Of a stretch of DNA of 64,000 nucleotides, positions 1-7,064 are shown in pieces. How positions within the stretch are numbered: the first letter of the stretch is position 1; every line of letters starts with the position of its first letter. This stretch comes from Acidisoma sp965199065 (GTDB lineage Bacteria; Pseudomonadota; Alphaproteobacteria; Acetobacterales; Acetobacteraceae): assembly GCF_965199065.1 (NCBI RefSeq), contig NZ_CBDAQN010000003.1, forward strand, positions 930,001-994,000. The letters run 5' to 3'. The notes under the pieces are model-generated. The model saw nothing but the letters and a program-made list of their open reading frames with translations, was not told the DNA's origin and did no database searches. Position numbers and translations under genes: made by a program.

Positions 1-113
1 CCAGCCGTCACCAACGCCTCCGCCAGCTCCGGCGGAACCGCAGCTGCATCCGAGCCATCGTCGACGGCGGAAGACATTCCGCCTGACGCCCGCGCATCCG
101 CCGTCGTTGCCAC
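1..113 (-). CDS. partial reading frame at left edge, unidentified
   Basis: An open frame on the minus strand runs off the left edge without a stop. It could start at GTG 113 or at the in-frame ATG ending at 77. The visible 37 residues are Ala/Asp-rich and end PPELAEALVTAG. It follows tatA by about 20 bases on the same strand, where tatB or tatC would be expected. The visible part has no TatB-type N-terminal membrane helix, so it is not an ordinary tatB start. It could be an extended N-terminus of another protein, or not a gene at all. Confidence 0.25.
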   Translation of the reverse strand, partial: MATTADARASGGMSSAVDDGSDAAAVPPELAEALVTA

Positions 114-133
114 GCGGCCGAACCCGCAGCGGC

Positions 134-385
134 TCAGCTTTGGGTGTGAACGGTGGTCTTCGGACGGACGGTGGTCGAAGTCGGAACCTCCTGGCCCGGG
201 GCGGACAACGTCGCAGCGGGCTTGTCCGATGCCATCGACGCATCGTCGTCTTCAGCCATGTTCTTCTTGAAGGATTTGATGCCCTTGGCGAAGTCTCCCA
301 TCAGATGACTGACCTTGCCGCTGCCGAACAGCAGGAGCAGGACCAGAATGACGATCAGCCAATGCCAGATGCTCAACGAGCCCAT
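134..385 (-). CDS. tatA: Sec-independent protein translocase subunit TatA
   Basis: This is the pore-forming subunit of the twin-arginine translocase, which exports folded proteins across the inner membrane. The 83-residue product has one hydrophobic helix (about residues 6-22), then the hinge FGSGKV, an amphipathic stretch around GDFAKGIKSFKK, and a polar tail. That is the standard TatA plan and length. A strong ribosome-binding site (GAGGGAGG) lies just before the ATG at 385. TatA and TatE cannot be told apart from sequence alone. No tatB or tatC is recognisable in the short stretch visible downstream. Confidence 0.9.
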   Translation of the reverse strand: MGSLSIWHWLIVILVLLLLFGSGKVSHLMGDFAKGIKSFKKNMAEDDDASMASDKPAATLSAPGQEVPTSTTVRPKTTVHTQS

Positions 386-529
386 TTTGCCTCCCTCGGG
401 GATAATCCCCCAAGCTTCGCCTCAGATGTCACGGGGGCGGTAGCACGGCAAGCCGCATCCCGAGCGTCACATCATAACCTTTGGTCATGGCTTCCACCAG
501 CGCCGCTCGAAAGTTGATTACTCACCTAC

Positions 530-538
530 TTGTCCACA
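530..538 (+). promoter_or_regulatory. DnaA-box-like site upstream of gcrA
   Basis: TTGTCCACA differs at one position from the DnaA box TTATCCACA. It lies about 92 bases upstream of gcrA in the 244-base gap between divergent tatA and gcrA. DnaA activates gcrA transcription in Caulobacter, so the location is meaningful, but one near-match can arise by chance. Confidence 0.35.
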
Positions 539-629
539 GCTTTCTGAGTGCTGCCCGTCATAATACCATTGGCGTATCTCCCCCAAGCCTCTACACTATC
601 TAGTAGTTCACAGGCTAAGGGACCACGAT

Positions 630-1112
630 ATGGAGTGGAATGAGACGGTAATCGCGGAACTTAGGGGGCTTTGGGCGGCTGGGCTGTCGACCGCCGAGAT
701 CGGCCGCCGCCTCGGTATTTCAAAGAACGCGGTGGTCGGGAAGGCGCACCGTCTCGACCTCTCGCCGCGACCATCTCCGATCCGGCGGCAGGAGCGCGAC
801 CCCAACGCGCCGCCGCCCGCGCCACGCGCGGTGGGCCCGACGCTGGCGCCTCTGCCGTCCCGTCCGGCCCCTGCCCCGGCGCCTGTCGCTCATGTGGTCG
901 CGCCTGCGCCAAAGCCTCCACTCCCGCGTCGCCTGACGGCGGTGGCTGCGCCCGTTGTCCGGGTGTCCGCCTGTTGCTGGCCGATTGGGGAGCCCGGCAA
1001 GCCCAGCTTTCACTTCTGCGATGCCGTCGCCCTTCAGGGGAAACCCTATTGCGCCGAGCATGCACAACTGGCCTACGTGAAAATCCGGGACCGGCGCGAC
1101 GACGCGGCATAA
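630..1112 (+). CDS. gcrA: cell-cycle regulator GcrA
   Basis: GcrA is an alphaproteobacterial transcription factor that binds sigma70-RNA polymerase and acts at promoters carrying CcrM-methylated GANTC sites. The 160-residue product starts MEWNETVIAELRGLW, followed by a helix-turn-helix (about residues 15-45, containing STAEIGRRLGISKNAVVGKA). A Pro/Ala-rich linker spans about 50-105. The conserved Cys/His C-terminus contains CCWPIGEPG, FHFC and PYCAEH. Length and architecture match the family closely. It is transcribed away from tatA. Its presence makes GANTC sites elsewhere in the window worth noting. Confidence 0.95.
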   Translation: MEWNETVIAELRGLWAAGLSTAEIGRRLGISKNAVVGKAHRLDLSPRPSPIRRQERDPNAPPPAPRAVGPTLAPLPSRPAPAPAPVAHVVAPAPKPPLPRRLTAVAAPVVRVSACCWPIGEPGKPSFHFCDAVALQGKPYCAEHAQLAYVKIRDRRDDAA

Positions 1113-1188
1113 TCTGCCGGCGCCCCGGCTTCCCCGTCCCAGGCGCATCCTCCACCTGGGAACGGCAGGGCAAGGGCTAGGTTGACCG

Positions 1189-2715
1189 ATGGGTGCTGCG
1201 CTGCCGCCTTTTCTCTGGGCCGAAGAAGCGCCTGACGCGGCGGGCGGGTGCCAAACCTGCCCGGCATGCGGCGACACCGCGTCAAAGTCGCCGATCTGCG
1301 TCTCGGCATCGCAAGCGGAGCCCGCTTGGCGTCTCCTGCGGTGCCCCGCCTGCGGCTGTGGCTTCTTCGAGCGACAGGCGATCGCCGACTATGCCGACGA
1401 AGGCATGACCGGCGTCTCGACGACCTACTTTCTGCAGCAGGGCGCAGCCGTCGACGTATTCGCAGACATCCTCGCCCATATCCGGAAACCGCCCGGTTCA
1501 GCCTACGTCGAAATCGGCTGCGGCTTCGGCTTCGGCCTCGACATCGGCAGCCACGCCATGGGGTGGACGTGCCGGGGCATGGATCCTGCCAAGCTCGCCG
1601 AAGTCGGGCGCGATCTGCTCGGGGTCGACATCACGCTCGCGTATTTCAGTCCCGAGACCGTTTCCGACGCCAGCGTCGACATCGTCATGGCAACGGAGGT
1701 GCTAGAGCACCTGCCCGATCCAACCACGTTTCTACGAGAGGTCCATCGCGGCCTGAAGCCCGACGGCGTCGTGGTTCTCACGACCCCCGATGTGGCCGCC
1801 GTGCAGCCGGCCATTGCCAAGAGCGCGTTGAACGCCACGCTGTCGATCGGCCTTCACCTCATCCTGCACAGCCGAACCAGCCTGGAGGGCGCTCTGCGGG
1901 CCGCCGGCTTCTCGCAAATCCGCATCGAGAGCGACGGCTGGAAGCTCACCGCCTTCGCCTCGGCCGTGCCGCTCGACCTTCGCGATGACCCGTCGGAGCG
2001 GCACGCCATCGTGACCCGCTACCTCTGGGACCGGGCGAACGCGCGAAACGAGCCCGACGATCTATTCATCGGCTTTGCCGGCAGGGCTTTCTTCGAGTCG
2101 GTCTGCGCCATGGACGAAGCCGCTTCGCGAAGGATCTGGGCGCGGCTCGCCCCTGCCCTGAAGCTGCGCTACCAGATCGATGCCGACACCTTGACGATGC
2201 CGCCGCCGGGGTTGGCGGACCTGCAGTTCGACGCGATCGGTTCCGTCATGCCCTTCAACCTCGCATCGATCATGTTGGGGCGCGCATACCAGCGGTTGAA
2301 CAGCGGCGAACCGCGAGTGGGGCTGCTGCCGCGCTTCACCGCGATCCGCACGGTGTGCGAACCGCTTTGGGCAAGGTTGGAGAGCCTGAACCTCGGCGAT
2401 ATGCAGACGCGGCAGATCCTCTGGGTGGCCCGCGCTGAGGAGTTGCTGTGTCTTGCGGCCGCGGGCGATGCCACGACCGTCGCGATGATCGGCGATTTGC
2501 AGCAGTCACCGACGGGCGCCGGGCGGTCGAGCATCGTCAGCCGCGCCGTCGAGATACTTATCCACGGGGAACACCCATTCCTCGCCGCGCGACTGGCGCG
2601 GGCTGAGGGACTTGCATCCATGCGCGTGCCGGGCGATCTTTCCGCGATGGCCATGCTGAATGCCTTCCTTCGCGAACGGGCATACGGTGTCCGGCGGCGT
2701 CTTCGTGCGCGATAG
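1189..2715 (+). CDS. class I SAM-dependent methyltransferase with N-terminal Cys motifs
   Basis: This is a 508-residue protein with Cys pairs near the N-terminus (CQTCPACG at about 21-28, CPACGCGFF at about 57), suggesting a zinc ribbon. A class I methyltransferase core of the Methyltransf_23 type follows, with the SAM-binding loop VEIGCGFGFG at about 106-115 and ATEVLEHLPDP at about 169-179. The last roughly 250 residues have no domain I recognise. Cys-rich N-termini are known in sugar C-methyltransferases, but here the substrate is only inferred from the overlapping RgpF-type gene. The ATG at 1189 has only a weak ribosome-binding site. Confidence 0.75.
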   Translation: MGAALPPFLWAEEAPDAAGGCQTCPACGDTASKSPICVSASQAEPAWRLLRCPACGCGFFERQAIADYADEGMTGVSTTYFLQQGAAVDVFADILAHIRKPPGSAYVEIGCGFGFGLDIGSHAMGWTCRGMDPAKLAEVGRDLLGVDITLAYFSPETVSDASVDIVMATEVLEHLPDPTTFLREVHRGLKPDGVVVLTTPDVAAVQPAIAKSALNATLSIGLHLILHSRTSLEGALRAAGFSQIRIESDGWKLTAFASAVPLDLRDDPSERHAIVTRYLWDRANARNEPDDLFIGFAGRAFFESVCAMDEAASRRIWARLAPALKLRYQIDADTLTMPPPGLADLQFDAIGSVMPFNLASIMLGRAYQRLNSGEPRVGLLPRFTAIRTVCEPLWARLESLNLGDMQTRQILWVARAEELLCLAAAGDATTVAMIGDLQQSPTGAGRSSIVSRAVEILIHGEHPFLAARLARAEGLASMRVPGDLSAMAMLNAFLRERAYGVRRRLRAR

Positions 2716-4027
2716 ACGCGACCGGACCCATGTGCTGGGAGAGGCGATCACCTGGCGCCTGCTCCTTCGGCGGTTCCGAACATCTCAGGACCGGTGGACA
2801 GCCGCCAAAAATCTCAGCCGCCACGCCGTGCGCGCCGTTGTTGTGCGGGCGCTGTCGTTCAATGTCCGCATTGGCGAAAGTATCGTTCCAGCCTACAGCC
2901 TCATCCGCGAAACATACGTCCAGACCAAGATCGCCTTCAGCATGCCGCTCGGATTATTCCGGTCGCCGCATCAGGTATTGGAACATTGGAGCGCGCCGGG
3001 TAAATCTCCGGAGCAGCTGTTCGGCGAGAAGGTGGCGCTGTTCGTTCATTTCGACGCGGGCGGACACGTGGCGCCGGCTGCCCGCGACTTCATCGCAAGC
3101 CTCGGCGAGGCCGGCCTCGACGTGGTCTTCGTCACCAACTCCGAGCACATCCTCGAAGAGGCCCGCGCCTTCCTGGAGCAGCACTGCGCGGCCATTCTGA
3201 TCCGCCGGAACATAGGCTACGACTTCGGCGCCTGGCGCGACGCGCTCGACACGCTCGGCCTGCCCCGGCCGGAGACGCGCGCCATCTTTCTGGTCAATGA
3301 CAGCCTCTATGGTCCCTTCTCCGACCTCAAGCCCATCCTCGGCGCAATCGACTTCGAGCGCGCCGATCTCTGGGGGGCGACGGAAAGCTGGCAGCATCGC
3401 TATCACCTGCAATCCTTCTTTCTCGGCTGCGGCGAGGCGGTCATCCGCAGCCAGGCCTGGCGCGAGTTCTGGCGTTCGGTCCGGCCGATCCCCTGCAAGG
3501 ACTGGATCATCCGCCATTGCGAAATCGGCTTCACGAGAGCCATGGCGCGTGGGGGGGCGCGCTGTGCGGCCATCTTTCCCAGCGCGTCGCTGCTCGACGA
3601 GCGGGAGATCGAGCGGCTCGAACGCGTCATCGACGAAGATCACGAATGGGGTGGACAGAACGCCAAGGTGCACGCCGAGGCCATCCATGCGGACCACATC
3701 CTGCGCTGCACCCAGCGGCCGACCAACCTGCTTAATCCATCTGTCGATCTCTGGCGGCAGCTGATCCAGGCAGGATACCCGTTCCTGAAGCGCGAGCTGC
3801 TCCTACGCAATCCGACCCGGGTCGCCGATGTGTTCGAGTGGGAAGAGGTGGTCACCAAAGCCCTGAACGTCGATCCGCAGCCCCTGGCCGAGGAGATCCG
3901 ACGATCGCTGGGGGAGCGGCTGCCGGCGGTCTGGAGCCCGCGTATGAAGGCGCAGATGGACCAGCTCGGCCAAGCGACGGATACGCCAACTCAGCCGAGC
4001 CGCCGATCAACGACGCACGTGGGATAA
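2660..4027 (+). CDS. RgpF-like (rhamnan synthesis F) glycan protein
   Basis: The product is about 455 residues with an RgpF-type domain in its middle, seen in ALFVHFD, VVFVTNS, RRNIGYDFGAWRDAL and NDSLYGPF. RgpF proteins act in assembly of rhamnose-containing or other cell-surface polysaccharides. The frame opens inside the end of the preceding methyltransferase (56-base overlap), so the pair is probably co-expressed. The true start is uncertain; an in-frame GTG at 2732 is an alternative. Its 3' end overlaps the convergent membrane-protein gene by 21 bases. Confidence 0.7.
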   Translation: MPSFANGHTVSGGVFVRDRRDRTHVLGEAITWRLLLRRFRTSQDRWTAAKNLSRHAVRAVVVRALSFNVRIGESIVPAYSLIRETYVQTKIAFSMPLGLFRSPHQVLEHWSAPGKSPEQLFGEKVALFVHFDAGGHVAPAARDFIASLGEAGLDVVFVTNSEHILEEARAFLEQHCAAILIRRNIGYDFGAWRDALDTLGLPRPETRAIFLVNDSLYGPFSDLKPILGAIDFERADLWGATESWQHRYHLQSFFLGCGEAVIRSQAWREFWRSVRPIPCKDWIIRHCEIGFTRAMARGGARCAAIFPSASLLDEREIERLERVIDEDHEWGGQNAKVHAEAIHADHILRCTQRPTNLLNPSVDLWRQLIQAGYPFLKRELLLRNPTRVADVFEWEEVVTKALNVDPQPLAEEIRRSLGERLPAVWSPRMKAQMDQLGQATDTPTQPSRRSTTHVG

Positions 4028-4861
4028 CACGGCCGGCGCGCCCGGCAGCCGTTCCCGGACCTCGGGCAACACGATCATGGTCACGACCGCTCCGATCGAG
4101 GCGCCAAGCGAGAAGTGCAGAAACAGCATCGCCTGCCGGAACGCCGCCTCGCCCAGAGCGACATGCACCGCGTGCCGATCCGCGCCGGCAAGCTTCAGCC
4201 CAAGATCAAGAAGCAGGTTAAGGATGAACAGCGGCAGCATGGTGAGGACGAACGTCGCCACGTAGCGGGGCACGAGCCCGCGAGAGGCGCTGACGCTCTC
4301 TCGCCAGCCCGGATGCGGCGGGTCGAGGGTCAGCATCGTGAAGAACGGCACCTGCCGCACGACGCCGAACACCGCAAAGCAAAAAGCCGCGGCTATGAAT
4401 ACGACCGCGGCCGCAATCGGCCATAGTCGCGAGTGCGTGGCAGCCGCGAGCAGAACCGCTGGGAGGGAAGAAACGAGAACAAGGGGCACAATCCAGGCGT
4501 AGGTCAGCAGGAGAAAGCCAAGGTAACGCCAGAACGGTGCTTTGAAGAAGAACGGGTCGAACCGCTCCTCGAGAAGGAGATGGCGCCGCCATGAGATGCT
4601 GAACGAAAGCAGAAACTTCAGGCCGGCCAACCAAGCGAGGGCCGCGCCCACCGTCATGTACCATGGCGCCGCAACGATCGCGTGGATCCGGCCCATCAGC
4701 CCTTCGGCGTTGCCGACCACCCGGTGATAAAGGAATTCCGCGGTGACGAGGAACACGACCGGAGGCCAGATTGCCTTCGCGTGCAGGACGCGATGCCGCC
4801 ACAGCAAGGCATATGCCTGTCGAACCGTGGCAAGCACCGGCAGCCTTGTTGTCAGACGCAT
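4007..4861 (-). CDS. multi-pass membrane protein, function unknown
   Basis: This is a 284-residue protein with about six hydrophobic segments, for example WPPVVFLVTAEFLY, LGFLLLTYAWIVPLVLVSSL and IAAAVVFIAAAFCFAVFGVV. I do not recognise the family. I start it at ATG 4861 (MRLTTRLPVL); the open frame extends further upstream, but that part is an arginine-rich shadow of moaE and moaD. It follows moaE by 29 bases on the same strand and may be co-transcribed with it. The stop overlaps the convergent RgpF-like gene. Confidence 0.65.
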   Translation of the reverse strand: MRLTTRLPVLATVRQAYALLWRHRVLHAKAIWPPVVFLVTAEFLYHRVVGNAEGLMGRIHAIVAAPWYMTVGAALAWLAGLKFLLSFSISWRRHLLLEERFDPFFFKAPFWRYLGFLLLTYAWIVPLVLVSSLPAVLLAAATHSRLWPIAAAVVFIAAAFCFAVFGVVRQVPFFTMLTLDPPHPGWRESVSASRGLVPRYVATFVLTMLPLFILNLLLDLGLKLAGADRHAVHVALGEAAFRQAMLFLHFSLGASIGAVVTMIVLPEVRERLPGAPAVLSHVRR

Positions 4862-4890
4862 CGCTGCTCGGTCATCCCCGTTCTGGCGCT

Positions 4891-5355
4891 TCAACCTTGC
4901 GACGAGGCCCAGCGGATCGCCGCCGCATCGTCGTCGGAACTTGCCTCGACCCACCGTTCCTTTCCGCTCGAAGGGTGCTCCTTCTTCCAGAACGGCGCAC
5001 CGACCTTGAGCCAGTCGATGAGGAAGGCAGTCGCCTGCAGAGCCGCCTGCCGGTGACGGGATGCGGTCAGCACAAGCACGATGCGTCCGCCGACAGGGAT
5101 GCGGCCGATCCTGTGAATGATGCGGCAGCCGCCTAACGCCCATCGGCCTTCTGCCTCTGCTGCGATACGGGCAATCTCCCGCTCGGTCATTCCGGGGTAA
5201 TGTTCCAGCGTCATCGCCTCGATCGGATGCTCCTGTCCGCGGCGAACAATGCCGATGAAGGATGCGATCGCGCCCGCGTCTCCGGCGTCGTCCTGCAGCC
5301 GCTCCATTTCGGCGCTCGGGTCGAAATCCTCGGGCCCAACGTGGATGAAGGCCAT
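4891..5355 (-). CDS. moaE: molybdopterin synthase catalytic subunit MoaE
   Basis: MoaE with thiocarboxylated MoaD converts precursor Z (cPMP) to molybdopterin. The 154-residue product carries family landmarks: GAIASFIGIVRR, LEHYPGMTE, RIGRIPVG, then ASRHRQAALQA and the lysine-rich PFWKKE that holds the catalytic lysines. It lies two bases downstream of moaD, so the two are translated from one message. Other molybdopterin genes are not in the window. Confidence 0.93.
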   Translation of the reverse strand: MAFIHVGPEDFDPSAEMERLQDDAGDAGAIASFIGIVRRGQEHPIEAMTLEHYPGMTEREIARIAAEAEGRWALGGCRIIHRIGRIPVGGRIVLVLTASRHRQAALQATAFLIDWLKVGAPFWKKEHPSSGKERWVEASSDDDAAAIRWASSQG

Positions 5356-5357
5356 CC

Positions 5358-5618
5358 TCAGCCCCCCGTGATCGGCGGAAAGAAGGCGATCTCGTCGCCG
5401 TCGGAGATATGCGCGTCAGGCGTCGCGAAGTCCTGGTTGACGGCACAGCGCACCCGCGCGGTCTCGGCCAGGGCTTCGGCATAGCCCGCGCCACGCGAGC
5501 GCAGCCAGCGCACGAGGTCGGCGACGCTGGCGGTCCCGGAGGGTGGATCGACCCGCTCCTCCGAGAGCCCGATCCGTTCGCGCAGCCAGGCGAAGTAGAG
5601 GATCTGCATCGCCATCAT
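5358..5618 (-). CDS. moaD: molybdopterin synthase sulfur-carrier subunit MoaD
   Basis: MoaD is a ubiquitin-like small protein that carries sulfur as a C-terminal thiocarboxylate. The 86-residue product ends FFPPITGG with the required Gly-Gly terminus. It starts with the beta strand MQILYFAWLRE, and DGDEIAFFPP is typical. A ribosome-binding site (AGGAG) sits five bases before the ATG at 5618. The order pgsA-moaD-moaE matches other alphaproteobacteria, except that a lipoprotein gene lies between pgsA and moaD. Confidence 0.93.
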   Translation of the reverse strand: MMAMQILYFAWLRERIGLSEERVDPPSGTASVADLVRWLRSRGAGYAEALAETARVRCAVNQDFATPDAHISDGDEIAFFPPITGG

Positions 5619-5667
5619 CGAAACTCCTGAACACGAGCGTCCGATGTGGCGTCGGCGGCGGCGATGC

Positions 5668-6312
5668 TCAACGTGGGCTGTTGACGGTGCTGATGCTGCC
5701 GTTCGGCATGACCAACGTACTGGTGCCGTTGCCGTTTGGAATAAGGATGCCGCCGCCCTGGCCGTTGATGGGCGCCAGCGTCTGGTAGTTGGCCGTGCCG
5801 CCGGTGATGGTGGCCGGTCCCTGCGGCGTCGTGACGCTCGTGCCGACCTTGGGCATGACCAGTTCGGGCGGCTCGGTGAAGGGCGCCTTGATCGGCGGGG
5901 TCATGCCGGTCAGCGGCGGCAAAGTCAGGGAAGCGCCGGGCGCGGTCACCTGACCGGGCACCTGCCCGATACCAGGCGTGTTCTGCAGGCCGGGCACGGG
6001 ACCGAGGTTGGGGTTCGGGGTCGGTCCACCCGGCACCGGTCCCAGTTGCGGCTCGGCATTGCCGTTGAGGTTCATCTGTTTTTGGATGTCCGCCAGCGTC
6101 GGCATAGCCGGGATTGCGGTCGGCCACACCTGGCCTGTCTCCGGCAGCAGAGCCTCCTGAGCGCCGGCGTGGCCATAGGCCCGCTGCATGTTGGCGCTGT
6201 CGCCCGCCGGCGGGTTCGGGTTGTTGGTGAAGGTGTGCGTGTCGCCGATGAAGTGGTTGAACCCTGTGCATCCCGAAAGGAGCAGAAGCCCCGACAGCGC
6301 AATCCGCCGCAT
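5668..6312 (-). CDS. Pro/Gly/Asn-rich lipoprotein, function unknown
   Basis: This 214-residue protein starts at ATG 6312 (MRRIALSGLLLLSGCTGF), giving a classical lipoprotein signal peptide with lipobox LLSGC. The open frame extends 26 residues upstream, but only this start gives a proper signal. The mature part is low-complexity, rich in Pro, Gly, Asn and Thr (NPNPPAG, GPVPGGPTPNPNLGPVPG), and ends with Gly/Asn-rich repeats. No domain is recognisable. It sits between pgsA and moaD on the same strand. The order pgsA-moaD is usually direct in relatives, so this looks like an inserted or lineage-specific gene. Confidence 0.7.
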   Translation of the reverse strand: MRRIALSGLLLLSGCTGFNHFIGDTHTFTNNPNPPAGDSANMQRAYGHAGAQEALLPETGQVWPTAIPAMPTLADIQKQMNLNGNAEPQLGPVPGGPTPNPNLGPVPGLQNTPGIGQVPGQVTAPGASLTLPPLTGMTPPIKAPFTEPPELVMPKVGTSVTTPQGPATITGGTANYQTLAPINGQGGGILIPNGNGTSTLVMPNGSISTVNSPR

Positions 6313-6411
6313 GAAGGTCAAATCCTTGATCTCGCCCGAAACCGAACCGCCTGCGGGCCGGAGTGTCCGGTCACGCCCTTTGCTCTGCATGCCATGCCAG
6401 CGGCCCCGTCA

Positions 6412-7035
6412 TCAAGAAAGGCCGATCTTGCTCGCCGGGCCGCCCGTGTCCTGCCGCTTATGAACCCCGACCTCCGCGTGGCGCAAACCGGCGATCAGAT
6501 AATCCCAACCCGTAACGATCGTCAAAATCGCGGAAAGCCAGAGGAGGATCGTGCCGATCAGCCAAGCGTGCAACCAGGGCAGATGCAGCAACCGGGCGGT
6601 CGGGTCGCCGGCGACGAGGAACCCCAACGCCCCCATCTGCGCCGTCGTCTTCCACTTGGCGAGGCGCGTTACCGGCAACCCCACTCGTATTTCAGCCAGG
6701 AACTCGCGCAGGCCGCTGACGAGGATCTCCCGCAGCATGATGATGATGGCCGGGTAAAGCCCCCATGGCCCGAGCCTGCCGTCGCCCGCCAGCATGATCA
6801 GAATCGCGCCGACCAGCAGCTTGTCCGCGATCGGGTCGAGCATGCGGCCAAGATCGGAGAACTGCTTGCGGCTGCGCGCCAGCCTGCCGTCCAGGTAATC
6901 AGTGACCCCGGCCGCCACGAAAACGATGCAGGCGGCGAGGTCTCCCGCAGGCAGGCGCAGGGATGCCAGCACGATGAGCACCGGGATCGCGGCGATCCGT
7001 GACAAGGTCAGGACGTTGGGCAGGTCGGTGATCAT
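6412..7035 (-). CDS. pgsA: CDP-diacylglycerol-glycerol-3-phosphate 3-phosphatidyltransferase
   Basis: PgsA is an inner-membrane enzyme that makes phosphatidylglycerophosphate, the precursor of phosphatidylglycerol and cardiolipin. The 207-residue protein begins MITDLPNVLTLSRIAAIP. It carries the full CDP-alcohol phosphotransferase motif DGRLAR-x8-G-x3-D-x3-D at about residues 49-70 (DYLDGRLAR, then LGRMLDPIADK). Several hydrophobic segments follow. It lies 29 bases downstream of uvrC on the same strand, the standard alphaproteobacterial arrangement. Confidence 0.93.
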   Translation of the reverse strand: MITDLPNVLTLSRIAAIPVLIVLASLRLPAGDLAACIVFVAAGVTDYLDGRLARSRKQFSDLGRMLDPIADKLLVGAILIMLAGDGRLGPWGLYPAIIIMLREILVSGLREFLAEIRVGLPVTRLAKWKTTAQMGALGFLVAGDPTARLLHLPWLHAWLIGTILLWLSAILTIVTGWDYLIAGLRHAEVGVHKRQDTGGPASKIGLS

Positions 7036-7064
7036 GCGGACCGAGAATAGGCGCGCCCGCGCTC

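Noticed and set aside
4862..5494. N-terminal extension of the membrane protein upstream of 4861
   Set aside because: It is an Arg-rich shadow of moaE and moaD; the natural start is ATG 4861.
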